Assembly: GCA_030512295.1 (NCBI GenBank)
Contig: JAULSR010000002.1
Coordinates: 5,704,001 to 5,768,000 of the forward strand
DNA: 64,000 nucleotides
DNA from: Bombardia bombarda
Lineage: Eukaryota > Ascomycota > Sordariomycetes > Sordariales > Lasiosphaeriaceae
Direction: 5' to 3'
The position numbers were made by a program, and so were the translations under genes. Below the pieces are notes generated by a model that saw nothing but the letters and a program-made list of their open reading frames with translations, was not told the origin of the DNA and made no database searches. Shown piece by piece: positions 25,049-35,995 of the stretch (within the stretch, counting starts at the first letter, position 1; the number at the start of each line of letters is the position of its first letter).

Positions 25049-25474
25049 CTAGTGGTGAATATACTCCTTGCGCAGGTCCGACCGTCTCGGCTCGATCAGG
25101 GGGTGTAGTTGGGCGAGCAGCGTGATGGCCCACATGAGGTAGCAGCTGATGAAGGACAGGATGAGGGACGATCGCCAGAGGCTGCATAGTTAAGAAGTAT
25201 TTATGTCAGCTTCTTCTTTGACTAATGGTCATTTGTATCGTGGGATGCTTCGGAAGCAGGCAGGCAATTCGTACACTTGGTTCTCTCCCTTGGGCGCAAA
25301 GACCCAGGCGGCGCCGCACATTGCGCCGATGATGGCCAGGCCGATGAATATGCTCCATCTGCAGAATATGGAGTATCAGTGAGCGGGTTCTCTACTTTCC
25401 ATCCCAAAGGGATGTATTGAGCTGGGTGGGTGGTGGTGTCTCTTTCTTCTCGTGCATGCGTACCCGTTGGCCAT
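25049..25474 (-). CDS. VMA9: V-type ATPase subunit e (Vma9-like)
   Basis: Small membrane subunit of the Vo sector of the vacuolar proton pump; in yeast Vma9 is needed for assembly. Only 75 residues, in three exons: 25474-25464 (11 nt), 25358-25275 and 25181-25049, so easily missed. The donor after ENQ was set by frame: intron 2 must begin at the GTAC two bases after CAA, giving ENQVLWRSS, because the alternative GTGT donor breaks the frame. Two membrane segments are visible (WSIFIGLAIIGAMCGAAWVF, and SSLILSFISCYLMWAITLLA). APKGENQ between them, and QLHPLIEPRRSDLR near the C terminus, are the family's conserved strings. Confidence 0.93.
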
Positions 25475-26136
25475 TTTTGCTAATCCGTCCCCACCCGTAG
25501 GTCTGTCTGTCCTGTCGAGCTGGTTTTTGTTGGAGATGGGCGTCCAAATTTCTTAGCTAGCTATCGTGCAAAGGTTTCGTCGAATGTTGGTTCGTCTCTC
25601 GGCGGTTCTGGGCGGGCTGCGTAAGCTGGGTTGTCGATGGTTTGGTGGTGGAAGAGGGTCGCGAGGGTTGCGGGTGTTGCTGCCGCTGGAGCTCGGTGAT
25701 GGTGTAGGTCCCAGACATGGGTCAAGTCCCAGCCTCAGGGCCGTGCGTTGGTGGACGGTGGTCAACTTGTACAGTGCTTGGCGTGCAGGGTTTATGCTTA
25801 GTCATTAAGTGCAGTGCGTTAGTTCCTTGCTTGTAGCTTGTACAGTACATCTAGGTCCCTTATATACCAGTATTCATGCTCCCCATGTCACTCTGCGAGT
25901 TTGTTTTTATCATTATAATCTTGTAAAACAAAGCCATTTGCAGTGTTCGGTTAATCCTGAAGCATTTCATTTATTTGGTTTCAAGTGGGTGAGATCATAT
26001 CTATAATTAATAAGAACAAATCATTCAGTCTTATTCAAGATTAAAACCCTTGCTCAGATCATAACATGGCCCCTTTTCCCATCATTAACACCAGTTACCT
26101 AGCCATCAAAAACCCATAGGTAACAGCAAAGGACAA
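25475..26136. other. Intergenic, upstream of V-ATPase subunit e
   Basis: Presumed promoter of the V-ATPase gene and 3' flank of the dehydrogenase gene. No gene is supported. Confidence 0.55.
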
Positions 26137-27122
26137 TCACTTCTGATTCCCATACTCCAAGCCCGCCTCCTTCCTCGCCGCGCCATAGATACCCGCAATA
26201 TCCCCCATCTCCCCAACATGCTCCTTCACCTGCGCCAGATGCGCATCAGCCACCTCAACATTCTTAAGCCTCGTCCCCGACGCCTCAGCCAAGCTCATCA
26301 AGTGCCGAGCATCCTTGCGGGCCAGATCAACCGCAAACAGCGGATAGTCTCTCTGGTAGTAATCCCCCGACATCATGCGGGCCGAATACGCCGCATACGG
26401 ACCGGGAAACATGCTCGAGACCCACTGGTGCAGGTACTCGGTACCCAGCCCGCTCTTCTCGGCGAGCACGTGGCCCTCGGCCAGCTGCTCGACCATATTC
26501 AGGATAAAGCTGTTACCAACAAGCTTTAGGGTGAGGGCCTTGCTGTAGGGCTCGTCGCTCATGTCGATGTCGCCCTTGGCGGTGACGCCGGTGAAGTAGG
26601 GCTTGGCCCTGGCGACGGAGCTCTTGGGGCCGGCGAGCACGCCGATGAGCTGGCCGGCGTCGGCCATGGCGGGGGCACCAAACACGGGCGCGGCGACGAA
26701 CTCGGCGCCGGCGGCGATGACGGCCGCGGCGATGCGCTCCGTGGTGTCGGGGTGGATGGTGGAGGACTCGATGAAGAGCTTGCCCGTGACATCGTGCTGT
26801 GCGAGGATCTCGCTGATGGTGGCCTCGACGACCTGGTCGTTGGAGAGGACGGTGAAGATGACGTCGGCCTTGGCGACGCCCTCGGCGAGGGTGGAGGCGA
26901 CCGAGGTTTTAGTGATGCCGAGGGCAGCGCTGAGGTCGATAGCGCGCTGCGCGGTGCGGTTGTAGAGGATGAGGGGCCGGTCGAGGGCAGCTTTCTCGAC
27001 GATGTTCTTGCACATGCCCTGTGGTGTGTTAGGTTGTGTTGGTGGGTTGAGGATGTGGGGGGCATGGTACTACTTACCCGGCCCATGTTGCCTAGTCCGA
27101 TGAAGAAGACGGTGGGAGCCAT
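26137..27122 (-). CDS. 3-hydroxyisobutyrate / 6-phosphogluconate dehydrogenase-like enzyme
   Basis: NAD(P)-dependent beta-hydroxyacid dehydrogenase family, 308 residues. Exon 1 (27122-27078) encodes MAPTVFFIGLGNMGR and exon 2 (27018-26137) the rest; the intron falls inside the Rossmann glycine motif G-x-G-x2-G. NRT after the second strand is the position that often marks NADP preference. FTVLSNDQVV and FIESSTIHPDTTERIA fit the family. The third block, usually DAPVSGG, reads AAPVFGAPAMADAGQL, and the catalytic-lysine helix is LKLVGNSFIL. Substrate specificity cannot be read: 3-hydroxyisobutyrate, succinic semialdehyde/glyoxylate-type and uncharacterised fungal subfamilies are all possible. No mitochondrial presequence is seen. 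It is divergent from the N-acetylglutamate synthase gene, with a 1.5-kb shared upstream region. Confidence 0.9.
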
Positions 27123-28643
27123 CTTGGGTTGTTGTGTTATGAACGGTATAGTCGATCGAGTGGGTAAGGAAGCAAAGAGAGAGGTGTGGTCAAAGAAGTT
27201 GCGTTTTCAGGATGATGGAAATTGTGTGGATGTTGTCAAGGCAGGCAAGTCTGATGTTTGAAAGCGTGGTGTTTAAGAGTGATCTTTGGAGTGATGTGAG
27301 ATGTAATGCCGAGACAATGAAACTCGGACGGGTAGCTCTTTCACAATATATAAGTAGGCAATGAGAGGATCGGAATAGTAGATGTCGGAATTATCGACGA
27401 TGCCGTGCGGAGAAAACAGCTTCGCCTCTTGGTGGCTCGTATAAGGCGAATGGACGTTTGCGGGATGGCATCTACACTAAACTTGGGTACTGTACCTGTA
27501 GTCATGTAGTTACAAGCGGAGAGACCGACCTATGCCGAGTGACACCAGTCGGAATGCTTGCTTCCATGGTGTACCAACAGCTTGGGAGCCTTCTGAAGTC
27601 GGATTTGAAGTCGGGTTATCCGAGGCATTGGCCAGCAAACAGGTCCAACATGCCTATGCGCATTATTAATGCTCATTAATAGGGATATCTAACAGGTTTA
27701 GTAACATTGTCGGCTCCTTTCCCCTTTACCTATCCACATGGACTTTCCAACGGCTTGCAATCACGGCTATACTTGGTAGCGAGTAGGAAGGTCGAAGTGT
27801 CAAAGCCGGATGACGATGGTGGGGGAGCGGGGCTATGAGCGCCCTCTCAGCACCACCCGACAAAGGATGGGAGGGCCCTATCCGTCCCCTACGGGATACC
27901 TAGAGTTAGTACATGTACCTACCTAGGTATCTTCTCGCACCGCACCAACACCACCTACCTCAATGAGCACTTAATCAGCCCCTTACTTGCCAAATCTGCC
28001 TCCCTATGGACACCTGCACTGCACATCATCCGTTTCAACGCGCTGCACAAGCCTCGCCGTGACACCTACAACCGTCAAAATCTCTCATACTGAATTGCGT
28101 ATTCGTGGTCCGCGGATCCAGAGGTCAACTGACAAGCCCAACTTTGCGGGGTACGGGTCGAACAGTTGTCTTTTAGCGGCAATGGCAGGCCCACAACAAA
28201 TAGCTTTATCCATGGGCGCTCCAGCGCTCGACCTTGGCTGGTCTGCTAGGGGGCTATCGCAGGCATACGGCTGGCTTAGTAGCTGATTGTTAGAGGGATA
28301 CCCGTTCGAGCGGTGTGCGTGCTGGTGCTGCATCCTTGCCTCTCTAATCAATCTCGTCCGCTTTGTCGAGTCACCGACTTACACATCGCCAGAGTACACA
28401 AAAAAAAAATAGTAACCAAAGGCCGCCCGCCAGTGGAATGAGGTTGAGCCTCAATTAGGGAACTGGACCTGTGTGTCCTCCGTCGGGCTGCCTTCAATTG
28501 GAACATTGAGATTCCAGAATCCGATTTTCTTGGTCACCTCACCTGCAACTATACTTCACCCATCTACCAACAAACAACGTCCTGAGTCAGGGAGGACCCT
28601 GACGCATAACGCCCACATTTGTCTGCTCAGTAGGTGGTGAAAC
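27123..28643. other. Divergent intergenic region, dehydrogenase and N-acetylglutamate synthase
   Basis: Probably holds both promoters. A TACCTACC/AGGTA palindromic motif lies near 27913-27930. No gene is supported. Confidence 0.5.
27347..27352 (-). promoter_or_regulatory. Possible TATA box of the dehydrogenase gene
   Basis: TATATA on the minus strand, 225 bases upstream of the start codon. This is position and motif only; the transcription start is unknown. Confidence 0.3.
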
Positions 28644-30818
28644 ATGTTTGTGAGAGGCAGCAATAGCAGCTGTGCGTGGAAGAAGGCAACCTGGGCAGCA
28701 CAGGTGGGTTTCCTTCGCACCACACCCCAGGCATTACTAACAATTCTAAACCAGGCCTCGGTCCGTAGGGAACAGAGGCAGCCTTCATCCTCATCTTCAC
28801 ATTCACCTGCGCCCTCATCTTCTCAGCGTCGTTTTTTGTCTACAGCTGAAAATGGAGCCAAGAATGGTGGTAGGACAGGCCCCACTGCTTTGCGAAGCGC
28901 TTCTTCTGCTGAGGCAAAGCACAAACGAGAACTAGACAGGGTAAAGCTCCTTCAATTATCGTCATGAGCCAATCTCTGACATACTTCGCAGGAATTCCTA
29001 ATATCCGTGCTCGAGTCGTCAGCCACCAAGCGTGATGCCAGAGCATATCTCCAGACCTTTGGGTCGTCACTGGCCCCCGCCCCAAAGGTAGCCCCTGCCC
29101 CGGCTGTCTTGGTCGATGGCATTCGCTCCATGAGTGAGACACCACGCTTTGTCCAAGGCCCCCAGCCGGAAGCTGTGGTGCATCTCGGCGAGACGCCACA
29201 CTTGGCCATTGTGAAGCTGAGAAAACCACAAGCCTGGAATGACGCTCTCCTGAACGGCGTCGCCAAGACTCTTTACCAACTGAGGGAGCTGGGCTTGCTG
29301 AGTGTCATTGTCTTGGACTGCGGTATGGCACAAGCTGGCACTCCGGGCTGGCATAAGACTGTTACTGAACAAAGAGACCGCCTTCTTGGTGCCATTGGTC
29401 GCCATGGCTCACCAGCAGCTGAGGTGGTAGAGTCGGGTGTATGGAAAGCGAAAGACGTCTCTCAGACAAGTTCTCCCGTCACATCTTCAGGCCTGTTCGT
29501 GGGCTTTGGAGAGGGGCTCACCACACCTCTCAGACATGGCCACATTTTAGTCGTCATGCCTCGAGCATACTGCGAGGAGGCTTTGGAGTATACGCCGGTG
29601 AATGCCGACGAAGTGGTTTTTGCACTCACGCGCTTCTTTTCGGGTTTACAGTTTGACGGCCACTCCAAAGATACCGCAGAGCTGACGGGTGAGCATAAGA
29701 GCCGCCCGTCCCGACAGGCTTTGATTGACAGAGTCATTGTCATCGACCCCCTGGGTGGCATACCGTCACTCAGATATGGTCATGGCGCGCAGGTTTTTAT
29801 CAATCTCGAGGAGGAATTTAACAACATCGAGCAGGCTCTTGACACCTGGGATTCGGAGTATGCGCTTGATACCGGCTTTTCCCTCCTCTCCAGAGATGCA
29901 AAGACCAAACACGTCGAGAATCTACGACTGGTCAAAACCGCTCTCGCCATCCTGCCCTCGACAGCTTCTGCTGTGATAACCAGCCCAGCCGAGGCAGCAA
30001 ATCTCAAGCTCCCCAGAAAAGACATCCAGCAGCATAGTAGCGTCGATCTGTTCGCCGGCGAAGTCAGGACGAGGAGCTGGCAGAACCCACTTATACACAA
30101 CCTACTCACCGACAGGCCTATATACTCGTCGTCCTTACCCATCGGGAGAATCAAGCCCAACAAGGACGAAAACGAAATCCTAATGCGCCGCATGCCTACC
30201 ACGACACTAGCAAAGAAAGGCCTGCCAGTCACAATCTTCCCCGGCCCCAAACCAATCCGGTGGCACCCGCCGATGCCAGGCCACCCCCGTCTCCGGCTGA
30301 CGGACACGTGCATCGATCTCCCCAGGCTGATCCATCTGATCAACGACTCGTTCGGCCGCAAGCTCGACGTGGAACACTATCTCGACAGAGTCAAGGACAG
30401 CCTAGCCGGCATCATCATCGCGGGCGAGTACGAGGGCGGCGCGATCCTCACGTACGAGCGGCCGATGGGCATGAGCGAGGAGACGGCGCACAAGACGGGC
30501 CGGCTGGTGCCCTACCTGGACAAGTTCGCGGTGCTGAAGAAGAGCCAGGGGGCGGGCGGCGTGGCGGACATCGTGTTCAATGCCATGGTGCAGGACTGCT
30601 TCCCGTCGGGCGTGTGCTGGCGGAGCAGGAAGGACAACCCGGTGAATAAGTGGTATTTTGAGCGGTCGTGCGGGGTGAGGAAGTTGGAGGATAGCAACTG
30701 GGCCATGTTTTGGACGGGGCCGTATGCGTCGTTGAGTGAGCAGCGGATGAGGGACTATGAGAGTGTTTGTCGGTGGGTGCCGCCGTCGTGGGCGGATGGG
30801 AAAATGGTTGTGGATTGA
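28644..30818 (+). CDS. ARG2: Mitochondrial N-acetylglutamate synthase
   Basis: Amino-acid N-acetyltransferase, the first step of arginine biosynthesis: glutamate plus acetyl-CoA to N-acetylglutamate in the mitochondrial matrix. It has 707 residues, in line with fungal enzymes. Exon 1 (28644-28940) encodes a Ser/Arg/Ala-rich presequence (FVRGSNSSCAWKKATW at the start, RRFLSTAEN further on). Exon 2 (28992-30818) begins EFLISVLESSATKRDARAYL, the family's conserved entry. The amino-acid-kinase-like region is followed by the acetyltransferase domain at about 515-680, recognised by GHPRLRLTDTCIDLPRLIHL, ITYERP-like ILTYERP, LDKFAVLKKSQGAGGVADI and RSRKDNPVNKWYFERSCG. The symbol follows yeast ARG2; note that Neurospora arg-2 is a different gene (carbamoyl phosphate synthase small subunit), so no arginine attenuator uORF is expected, and I see none. 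Confidence 0.95.
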
Positions 30819-31188
30819 GGTCGCTGGAGGGGAGGAGGGGGGTTGGCGTGTTTGTCTAAGTCATACCACCCATTGTGTATATGTTACTGTTGCTTACCTA
30901 ACTTACCTACTTCTTGGGGGGGAAGAATGATATGCCCTTCGTTCTACAGTCAAGCTTAGTTGCTTGTGTGACCAGGTAATGTCACAGATAAGATTATTAT
31001 CTCGAGACATGACATGGTAATTACTTGGATGATAGTGAACGTTAGGGCAGCTACAAACTTGTGCAATTCAAAATCAATCATATGTCCAAAATCCTTGATC
31101 GCTCAGATGATGACGCGCAAACACATGCGAGAAAAGGGGTGTGAGCGTTGTCTGGAGCAGCACCCAATCAACAGGCTGTGGGTGTCGC
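30819..31188. other. 3' flank of N-acetylglutamate synthase
   Basis: No gene seen between the stop codon and the inverted-repeat element. Confidence 0.6.
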
Positions 31189-31193
31189 TTAAC

Positions 31194-31603
31194 TGGCTTG
31201 CAAAACTGCCCCACTCCCAGTGCCTTTGATCCACTCGTCGTTTTACCTATTATATCAAGCTGAAATTCTAGCGAAAAATACGTGTTATTCAACAATACCC
31301 ACCCTCAAATCCAACTTCACGTTATGAAGTCTATCGTCAAAGACAGATTGTAGAATAGATGCATCTAAACAACTACATTAATATCCGAAGATTAGTATCA
31401 TTAGATAGGTATTCCAGTCTTTGAATAAATCGTTTGCATTGCAACTATTTTAAAAGCTATAAAAGAATTAGATTAATGAATTATTTAAGATAGGTTCGGG
31501 GATGGCGCATACGAAGTGCTGGTCTGTGCGGTGTTTTTCAATACTGTAAGCTAAAAAAAAGGATTTACGGAAGTAAATGAAAGTGGGGCAGTTTTGCAAG
31601 CCA
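31194..31603. mobile_element. Non-autonomous inverted-repeat element (MITE-like), 410 bp
   Basis: Perfect 22-bp terminal inverted repeats at 31194-31215 and 31582-31603 (outer end TGGCTTGCAAAACTGCCCC). A TTAA lies one base outside each end, at 31189-31192 and 31605-31608, and would fit a TTAA target duplication of the piggyBac kind; the inner TA of each could instead be a Tc1/mariner-type duplication. The interior is AT-rich and holds no open frame of note, so any movement would need a transposase from elsewhere. It ends about 270 bases upstream of the BAR-protein start codon. Confidence 0.8.
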
Positions 31604-31872
31604 TTTAATCCACCGCTTTGTGGGGGGTAAGAAGGACAGGGATGGTGGGGTCAGCTGTGGAACCATGCGCTTGCTGCATCTCCCCTAACAACACCCTGCT
31701 GTCCCCTGCCGCATTGCACCTGTAGCTTCCACCTATCTTCCCAAGGCCCGTCCGTTCAGCACAACCTACCACTGCAACAACCACAGCATTTGCGCAAAAC
31801 ATCATCGAGCAGCAGCGCGCATCACATAATCCAACCTACAATCATCACCGGAAGAAACTGAGTAACGCAAAC

Positions 31873-33288
31873 ATGGACACCTTCAAGGGTTTGCAGAAGA
31901 GCCTCACGTAGGATGACCCCTTCCTTCGCCCGGACTCGAGTCTGGATAAGGTGGTAGAGAGCTTCGGGGAAGGCTGCTGACATGGAAGCGGTGGTGCAGC
32001 TCTCTAGGTGGCCAGATCACGCCCTTTGCCTCGCGCACTTTCCAGTACACCAAGGAGCAGCTAGGCCAGGCCGAGGATAAGGTTCGTTTGACAGCAGTCT
32101 ATTGAATCTGATGTGTTTGTCAGCTTGATGGCCCGTGATGGATAGCCGACTGACACAAATTGGCAGACCCAACTCCCCGCAGACTACATTGACCTCGAGA
32201 AGCGCGTCGATGCCTTGAAGGCAGTTCATCAAAAGATGCTCGCCGTGACGTGAGTTTCTACCCTTTTATCTGCCTCACAGACGCCCCCCTACCTAGTCTA
32301 GTAGATAACAACACACACACACACTTACTTATCTCTCTCTTTCCTTCCAGCTCCCAATACTCGCACGAGCCGTACGACTACCCGCCCAACATCAAAGAAA
32401 CCTTCCAGGACCTCGGCCGCACCGTCAGCGAGAAGGTGACGCTCCTCTCGTCCGCCACGTCGCCCGCCGAGGCGCAGGCGGCCCTGACCGCGCCGCCCAG
32501 CGCCAAGCCGCAGCCCAAGACGTTCCCGCACGCCATCGCGCGCGCCAGCCTGGCGAGCAGCCAGACGCTGCACCAGCAGCACACGGGCGCGGGCGAGGAC
32601 CCGCTCGCGACGGCGCTCGAGAAGTACGCGCTCGCGATGGAGCGCGTCGGCGAGGCGCGCCTGGCGCAGGACGCGCAGATCCAGAGCCACTTCCTCGCGG
32701 GCTGGACGACGACGCTCAACACCAACCTGATGTTTGCGACGCGCGCGCGCAAGAATGTCGAGAAGGCGCGGCTGACGCTGGATGCGGTCAAGGCGAGGGT
32801 CAAGGGCACGACGTGGAAGCTGGCTGCGGGTGGTGGGGCAGGGGGGCAGCAGGGGCAGATGCATGATGAGCATGAGCTGAGCGCCGAGGCGCAGGAGGAG
32901 ATTGAGAGGGCCGAGGACGAGTTTGTGACGCAGACGGAGGAGGCGGTGGGGGTTATGAAGAATGTGAGTTTTTGATGTTGAGTTTGGGTTGTTTTGGCTG
33001 ATCACGGATTTGCTGACGTGGTTGTTAATGGGTAATAGGTGCTCGACACCCCCGAGCCTCTGCGCAACCTCGCGGAGCTGATCGCCGCTCAGATGGAATA
33101 CCACAAGAAGGCGCACGAGATTCTGAGCGAGCTGGCCCCCGTCATCGAGGGGCTGCAGGTCGAACAGGAGGCAAGTCGCGCTTCTGCTTACTCCTTGCAG
33201 TGAAAGAAATTTTTAACGAAGCATTTCTGTGCTGACTCGAGCCCTGCTGCAGGCGAGCTATCGCAAGAGCCGCGAGAGCACCTCCTAA
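31873..33288 (+). CDS. BAR-domain protein
   Basis: Predicted membrane-curvature protein acting in endocytosis or vesicle traffic, 326 residues. Six exons: 31873-31907, 32000-32081, 32167-32249, 32351-32963, 33039-33170 and 33253-33288; all phases agree. The acceptor of exon 2 is the CAG at 31997-31999, not the later TAG, because only that keeps the frame (SLTSLGGQITPFASRTFQY). The N terminus is amphipathic (MDTFKGLQKSL), then long helices: KRVDALKAVHQKML, FQDLGRTVSEKVTLL, EKYALAMERVGEARLAQDAQI, RARKNVEKARLTLDAVKARV, and the last helix DTPEPLRNLAELIAAQMEYH. These fit the fungal BAR family. The fifth intron has a GC-AG border (GCAAGT donor). A GT-rich microsatellite begins six bases after the stop. 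Confidence 0.88.
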
Positions 33289-33987
33289 ATGGGAGTGTGT
33301 GTGTGAGTGTGTGTGTGAGTGTGTGTGTATGCTGTGGGGGCATGGTCAATACGGAGTGTTGAATGAATTATCTACGTGGTTGGTTGGTACCAATAGGAGG
33401 AGGGAGGATTGGGCTTTTGCCTCGCTCGCTCGCTCACATGGCAGGTTCATTCTCTGTGGGTAGGTAGGTATGTTTGTATTCAGGGTTGATGTTATGGAGA
33501 AGAAGGAAGAAGAATTGAGATTGGTTGTCATTGTTCCGGGAACTCTTATTATTTTCTATGGGCACCAACCGATATGGGTGGACAGACCCTTTGGGGATTT
33601 GATTATGAACTCCGGTCTTATTTTTGCAAGTTGCTTCTACCTCTGTTATGGGTTGATTTAGTTCTGCGCGCTTGTTATATTAGTTAGTTCCTAGTTGCTG
33701 TCAGGTTGATGGACTGCGATTCATAGAAAAACAATTCAACACACAAGTCATTCGTCGTATGATGTATCTTATCCGTTGGTGTGTATTGCGTACCTCGGTA
33801 TTCACTTTACATCATGTATTCCCTGCTCAGCCCGCCTTATCGAACTGATTGCTCTGTTTGTTCTTGCTTCTCCCCTTCCACTCACCCCTCAACCAAAACA
33901 GGATGGATGGATCACGGAGGGGGTGAGCAGGCTTTGTTCGACCTAGGCTAGAGATCAGGATTACCGCCGTTGTGAGACATTAATCAC
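33289..33987. other. Intergenic, BAR gene to tRNA-Ala
   Basis: No gene beyond the microsatellite at its left edge. Confidence 0.6.
33294..33328. repeat. GT/GA microsatellite in the BAR gene 3' flank
   Basis: GTGTGTGTGTGA-type units, immediately after the BAR stop codon and so probably in the 3' UTR. Confidence 0.85.
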
Positions 33988-34072
33988 GGGCGTGTGGCTC
34001 AGTTGGTAGAGCGTTCGCTTAGCATACTTTCCTGTATGCGAAAGGTCCTGGGTTCGATTCCCAGCTCGTCCA
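33988..34072 (+). tRNA. tRNA-Ala (AGC) with 12-nt intron
   Basis: Cloverleaf folds cleanly: 73-nt mature tRNA, D-arm GCTC/GAGC, anticodon stem TTCGC/GCGAA, T-arm CTGGG/CCCAG with loop TTCGATT. The anticodon AGC is at 34021-34023 and the intron at 34025-34036, one base 3' of the anticodon as in eukaryotic tRNAs. The acceptor stem contains G3:U70, the alanine identity pair, and the discriminator is A73. Internal A and B boxes are intact. A T7 run at 34113-34119 could end pol III transcription. Confidence 0.97.
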
Positions 34073-34649
34073 GAGCATTCATAACAATTTCATCATTTGA
34101 TGAGCATTGTTCTTTTTTTGTTTAACTTTTGTTTTATATGCTACCATCTTACGCGTTCTTCCGTATGAACTCATCCATCATGGTTGAAAATTTCACAGAC
34201 GTTACAACCTCTGAATATTAGTCCCGATGTTTTTGATACGTGAATACCAGAATCCATGAAATAGACTAAAATCCCCTCACCTCAAAGCTCCCCCCCTTTT
34301 CCGTTATCCATGGAGCGTTTGTCAATTGCGCCCCACCTCGGTCTGGACCGCACGTGGGCCCTTACCTGTCCCCGGCTAAACTCCGGGTAGGCACTCCCCG
34401 ATCCCGGGCCCCACATTGAGCCAACCAGGTGGGCAAGTTCAAGGTGACGACCTGCTGCTGGTCGCGATTCGTGAGTGCCATCCCGTACTGCCAGCCGCAG
34501 CCAGACCAACAAGCTACCAAACAACCCTCAAACCACCCAAAATCTGATACCGACGCACAACCCTCGCGAAACCACGCTACACCTACAAGTCACGGAGAAG
34601 ATCGGTACCCGCGCGCTTCATAGTGCAGACAGACAACCCTATTCACAAC
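34073..34649. other. Intergenic, tRNA-Ala to LSM4
   Basis: Holds the pol III T run (34113-34119) and the LSM4 upstream region. No gene is supported. Confidence 0.6.
34113..34119 (+). terminator. Possible pol III T-run terminator
   Basis: Seven T, 40 bases downstream of the first tRNA-Ala. Confidence 0.55.
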
Positions 34650-35359
34650 ATGGTAAGCTCATATAGCAAGCTCATATAGCCAGCCCTTCCCCCTTCGCGG
34701 GTGTAGCTAACACTTAGCTTTGTCGCATAGCTGCCTCTCGGTCTTTTGAATGCGGCGCAGGGCCACCCGATGCTGGTGGAGCTCAAAAACGGCGAGACAC
34801 TCAACGGCCATCTGATGCTGTGCGATACGTGGATGAACTTGACGCTGAGAGAAGTCGTGCAGACAAGTCCGGTTAGTTAACTGGTTTTGGTGGTTGTTAT
34901 GTTGTGGTGGGCAGCAGGCAGGGCGTTACATCGAGCTGCTTCTTGCTGCCAAATCGCCTACCTACTAGAGAGAATAAAATGGTTGACTGGTTGGTTGGTG
35001 ATATAGGAAGGCGACAAGTTTGTTCGGTTACCCGAGGTTTACGTCAAGGGAAATAATGTACGTTACCCTCTCTTCCTAATTGATGCCCACCTTGCGCTAG
35101 AGATTGGCGGCAGTGTTTCTAAGCAGTGTTTCTAACCTTTGGTTTCTGTCGTGATGAATAGATCAAGTACCTGCGCGTTCCCGACGAGATCATCGACATA
35201 GTCAAGGACCAGCAGCCAAGTCACGGAGGCGGTTTTCGCGGCGGTCGCGGCGGTGGTCAGTCCAGAGGTGACCACGGTGGGCGTGGCGGTGGTGATAGGG
35301 GTCGTGGCGGACGCGGTCAAGGGAGAGGACGGGGAGGCCGTGGTGGAAGGGGGACGTGA
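34650..35359 (+). CDS. LSM4: LSM4, U6 snRNA-associated Sm-like protein
   Basis: Member of the Lsm2-8 ring that binds the U6 snRNA 3' end and the Lsm1-7 ring in mRNA decay. It has 130 residues in four exons: 34650-34652 (the ATG alone), 34731-34871, 35007-35057 and 35162-35359. Sm1 is HPMLVELKNGETLNGHLMLC with DTWMNLTLREVV, and Sm2 is YVKGNNIKYLRVPDEIIDIV. The C terminus is an RGG tail (GGFRGGRGGG onward), typical of Lsm4 and linked to P-body assembly in yeast. Intron 1 starts directly after the start codon and opens with a 13-bp perfect tandem duplication (34655-34680). Confidence 0.96.
34655..34680. repeat. 13-bp tandem duplication in LSM4 intron 1
   Basis: AAGCTCATATAGC occurs twice without a gap (34655-34667 and 34668-34680), overlapping the donor region of the intron. 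Confidence 0.95.
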
Positions 35360-35995
35360 AGAGGGATGGATGGAGTTAATTGTTGGAGTTTTGGCAGCAG
35401 AAGCATATCACTTAAAAAGGGAAGGCGATGGAAGGGCGAGAAAGTAGAGAGGTCGCGATCTGGCTGGGCTGCTGGCTGTTTACTGGTTGGACAGTCTGCT
35501 ACATGCTGAAGGCTTGATCGGTGGCAAGACACTTGGTCTTTGGGACCTAAATGGTTCGGGATTTCTCATAAACCTGGAGATTCTTAGGCTACCAGGTACT
35601 ATGATGGGAGCGTGATGGCTGATGACCCATGCCAGCACGCTTGGTTGGTGGTAGGGATATTCTCTGCAGACCCCGGCAAAGGATATACCACATGGTATCA
35701 TATAACTCCGGAAGGAGTTGGATACCTAGTTCTAGTCATTAGGGAAACAAAAACAAATAAAAATACGGATATCAACTCCCTACTGATGGAGGCACCCTCG
35801 GGGGTCGTTTGAGAACGACCATCACGTGACTTGGCGCTACAAGTACAGGGGTACCACAGTGTACAGATTAGCACCTGTGGACTGCTGCTACAGCTGTCGC
35901 GTTCAGTCCACTCCCGCCGCCAGCTTCGGCCTTCATTCTCTGTAGCTCCAGCTCCAGCTCGAGCTTCATGCTGGGGTCTGTCACGACTCTCTCTC
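35360..35995. other. Intergenic, LSM4 to PPR-like gene
   Basis: The PPR-like open frame runs back to a TTG at 35831, but no ATG occurs in frame before 35996, so this is called upstream region. No other gene is seen. Confidence 0.55.

Noticed and set aside
28560..28643. Arginine attenuator uORF upstream of the N-acetylglutamate synthase gene
   Set aside because: That uORF belongs to the carbamoyl phosphate synthase small-subunit gene in fungi, and no matching peptide is seen here.
32325..33116. Minus-strand open frame of 263 codons across the BAR gene
   Set aside because: Arg/Leu-rich antisense shadow of the BAR coding exon.
35831..35995. Longer N terminus for the PPR-like protein
   Set aside because: The frame extends only to a TTG; the first ATG is at 35996. 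The same reasoning excluded 43555 and 3384 as starts of the two regulators.
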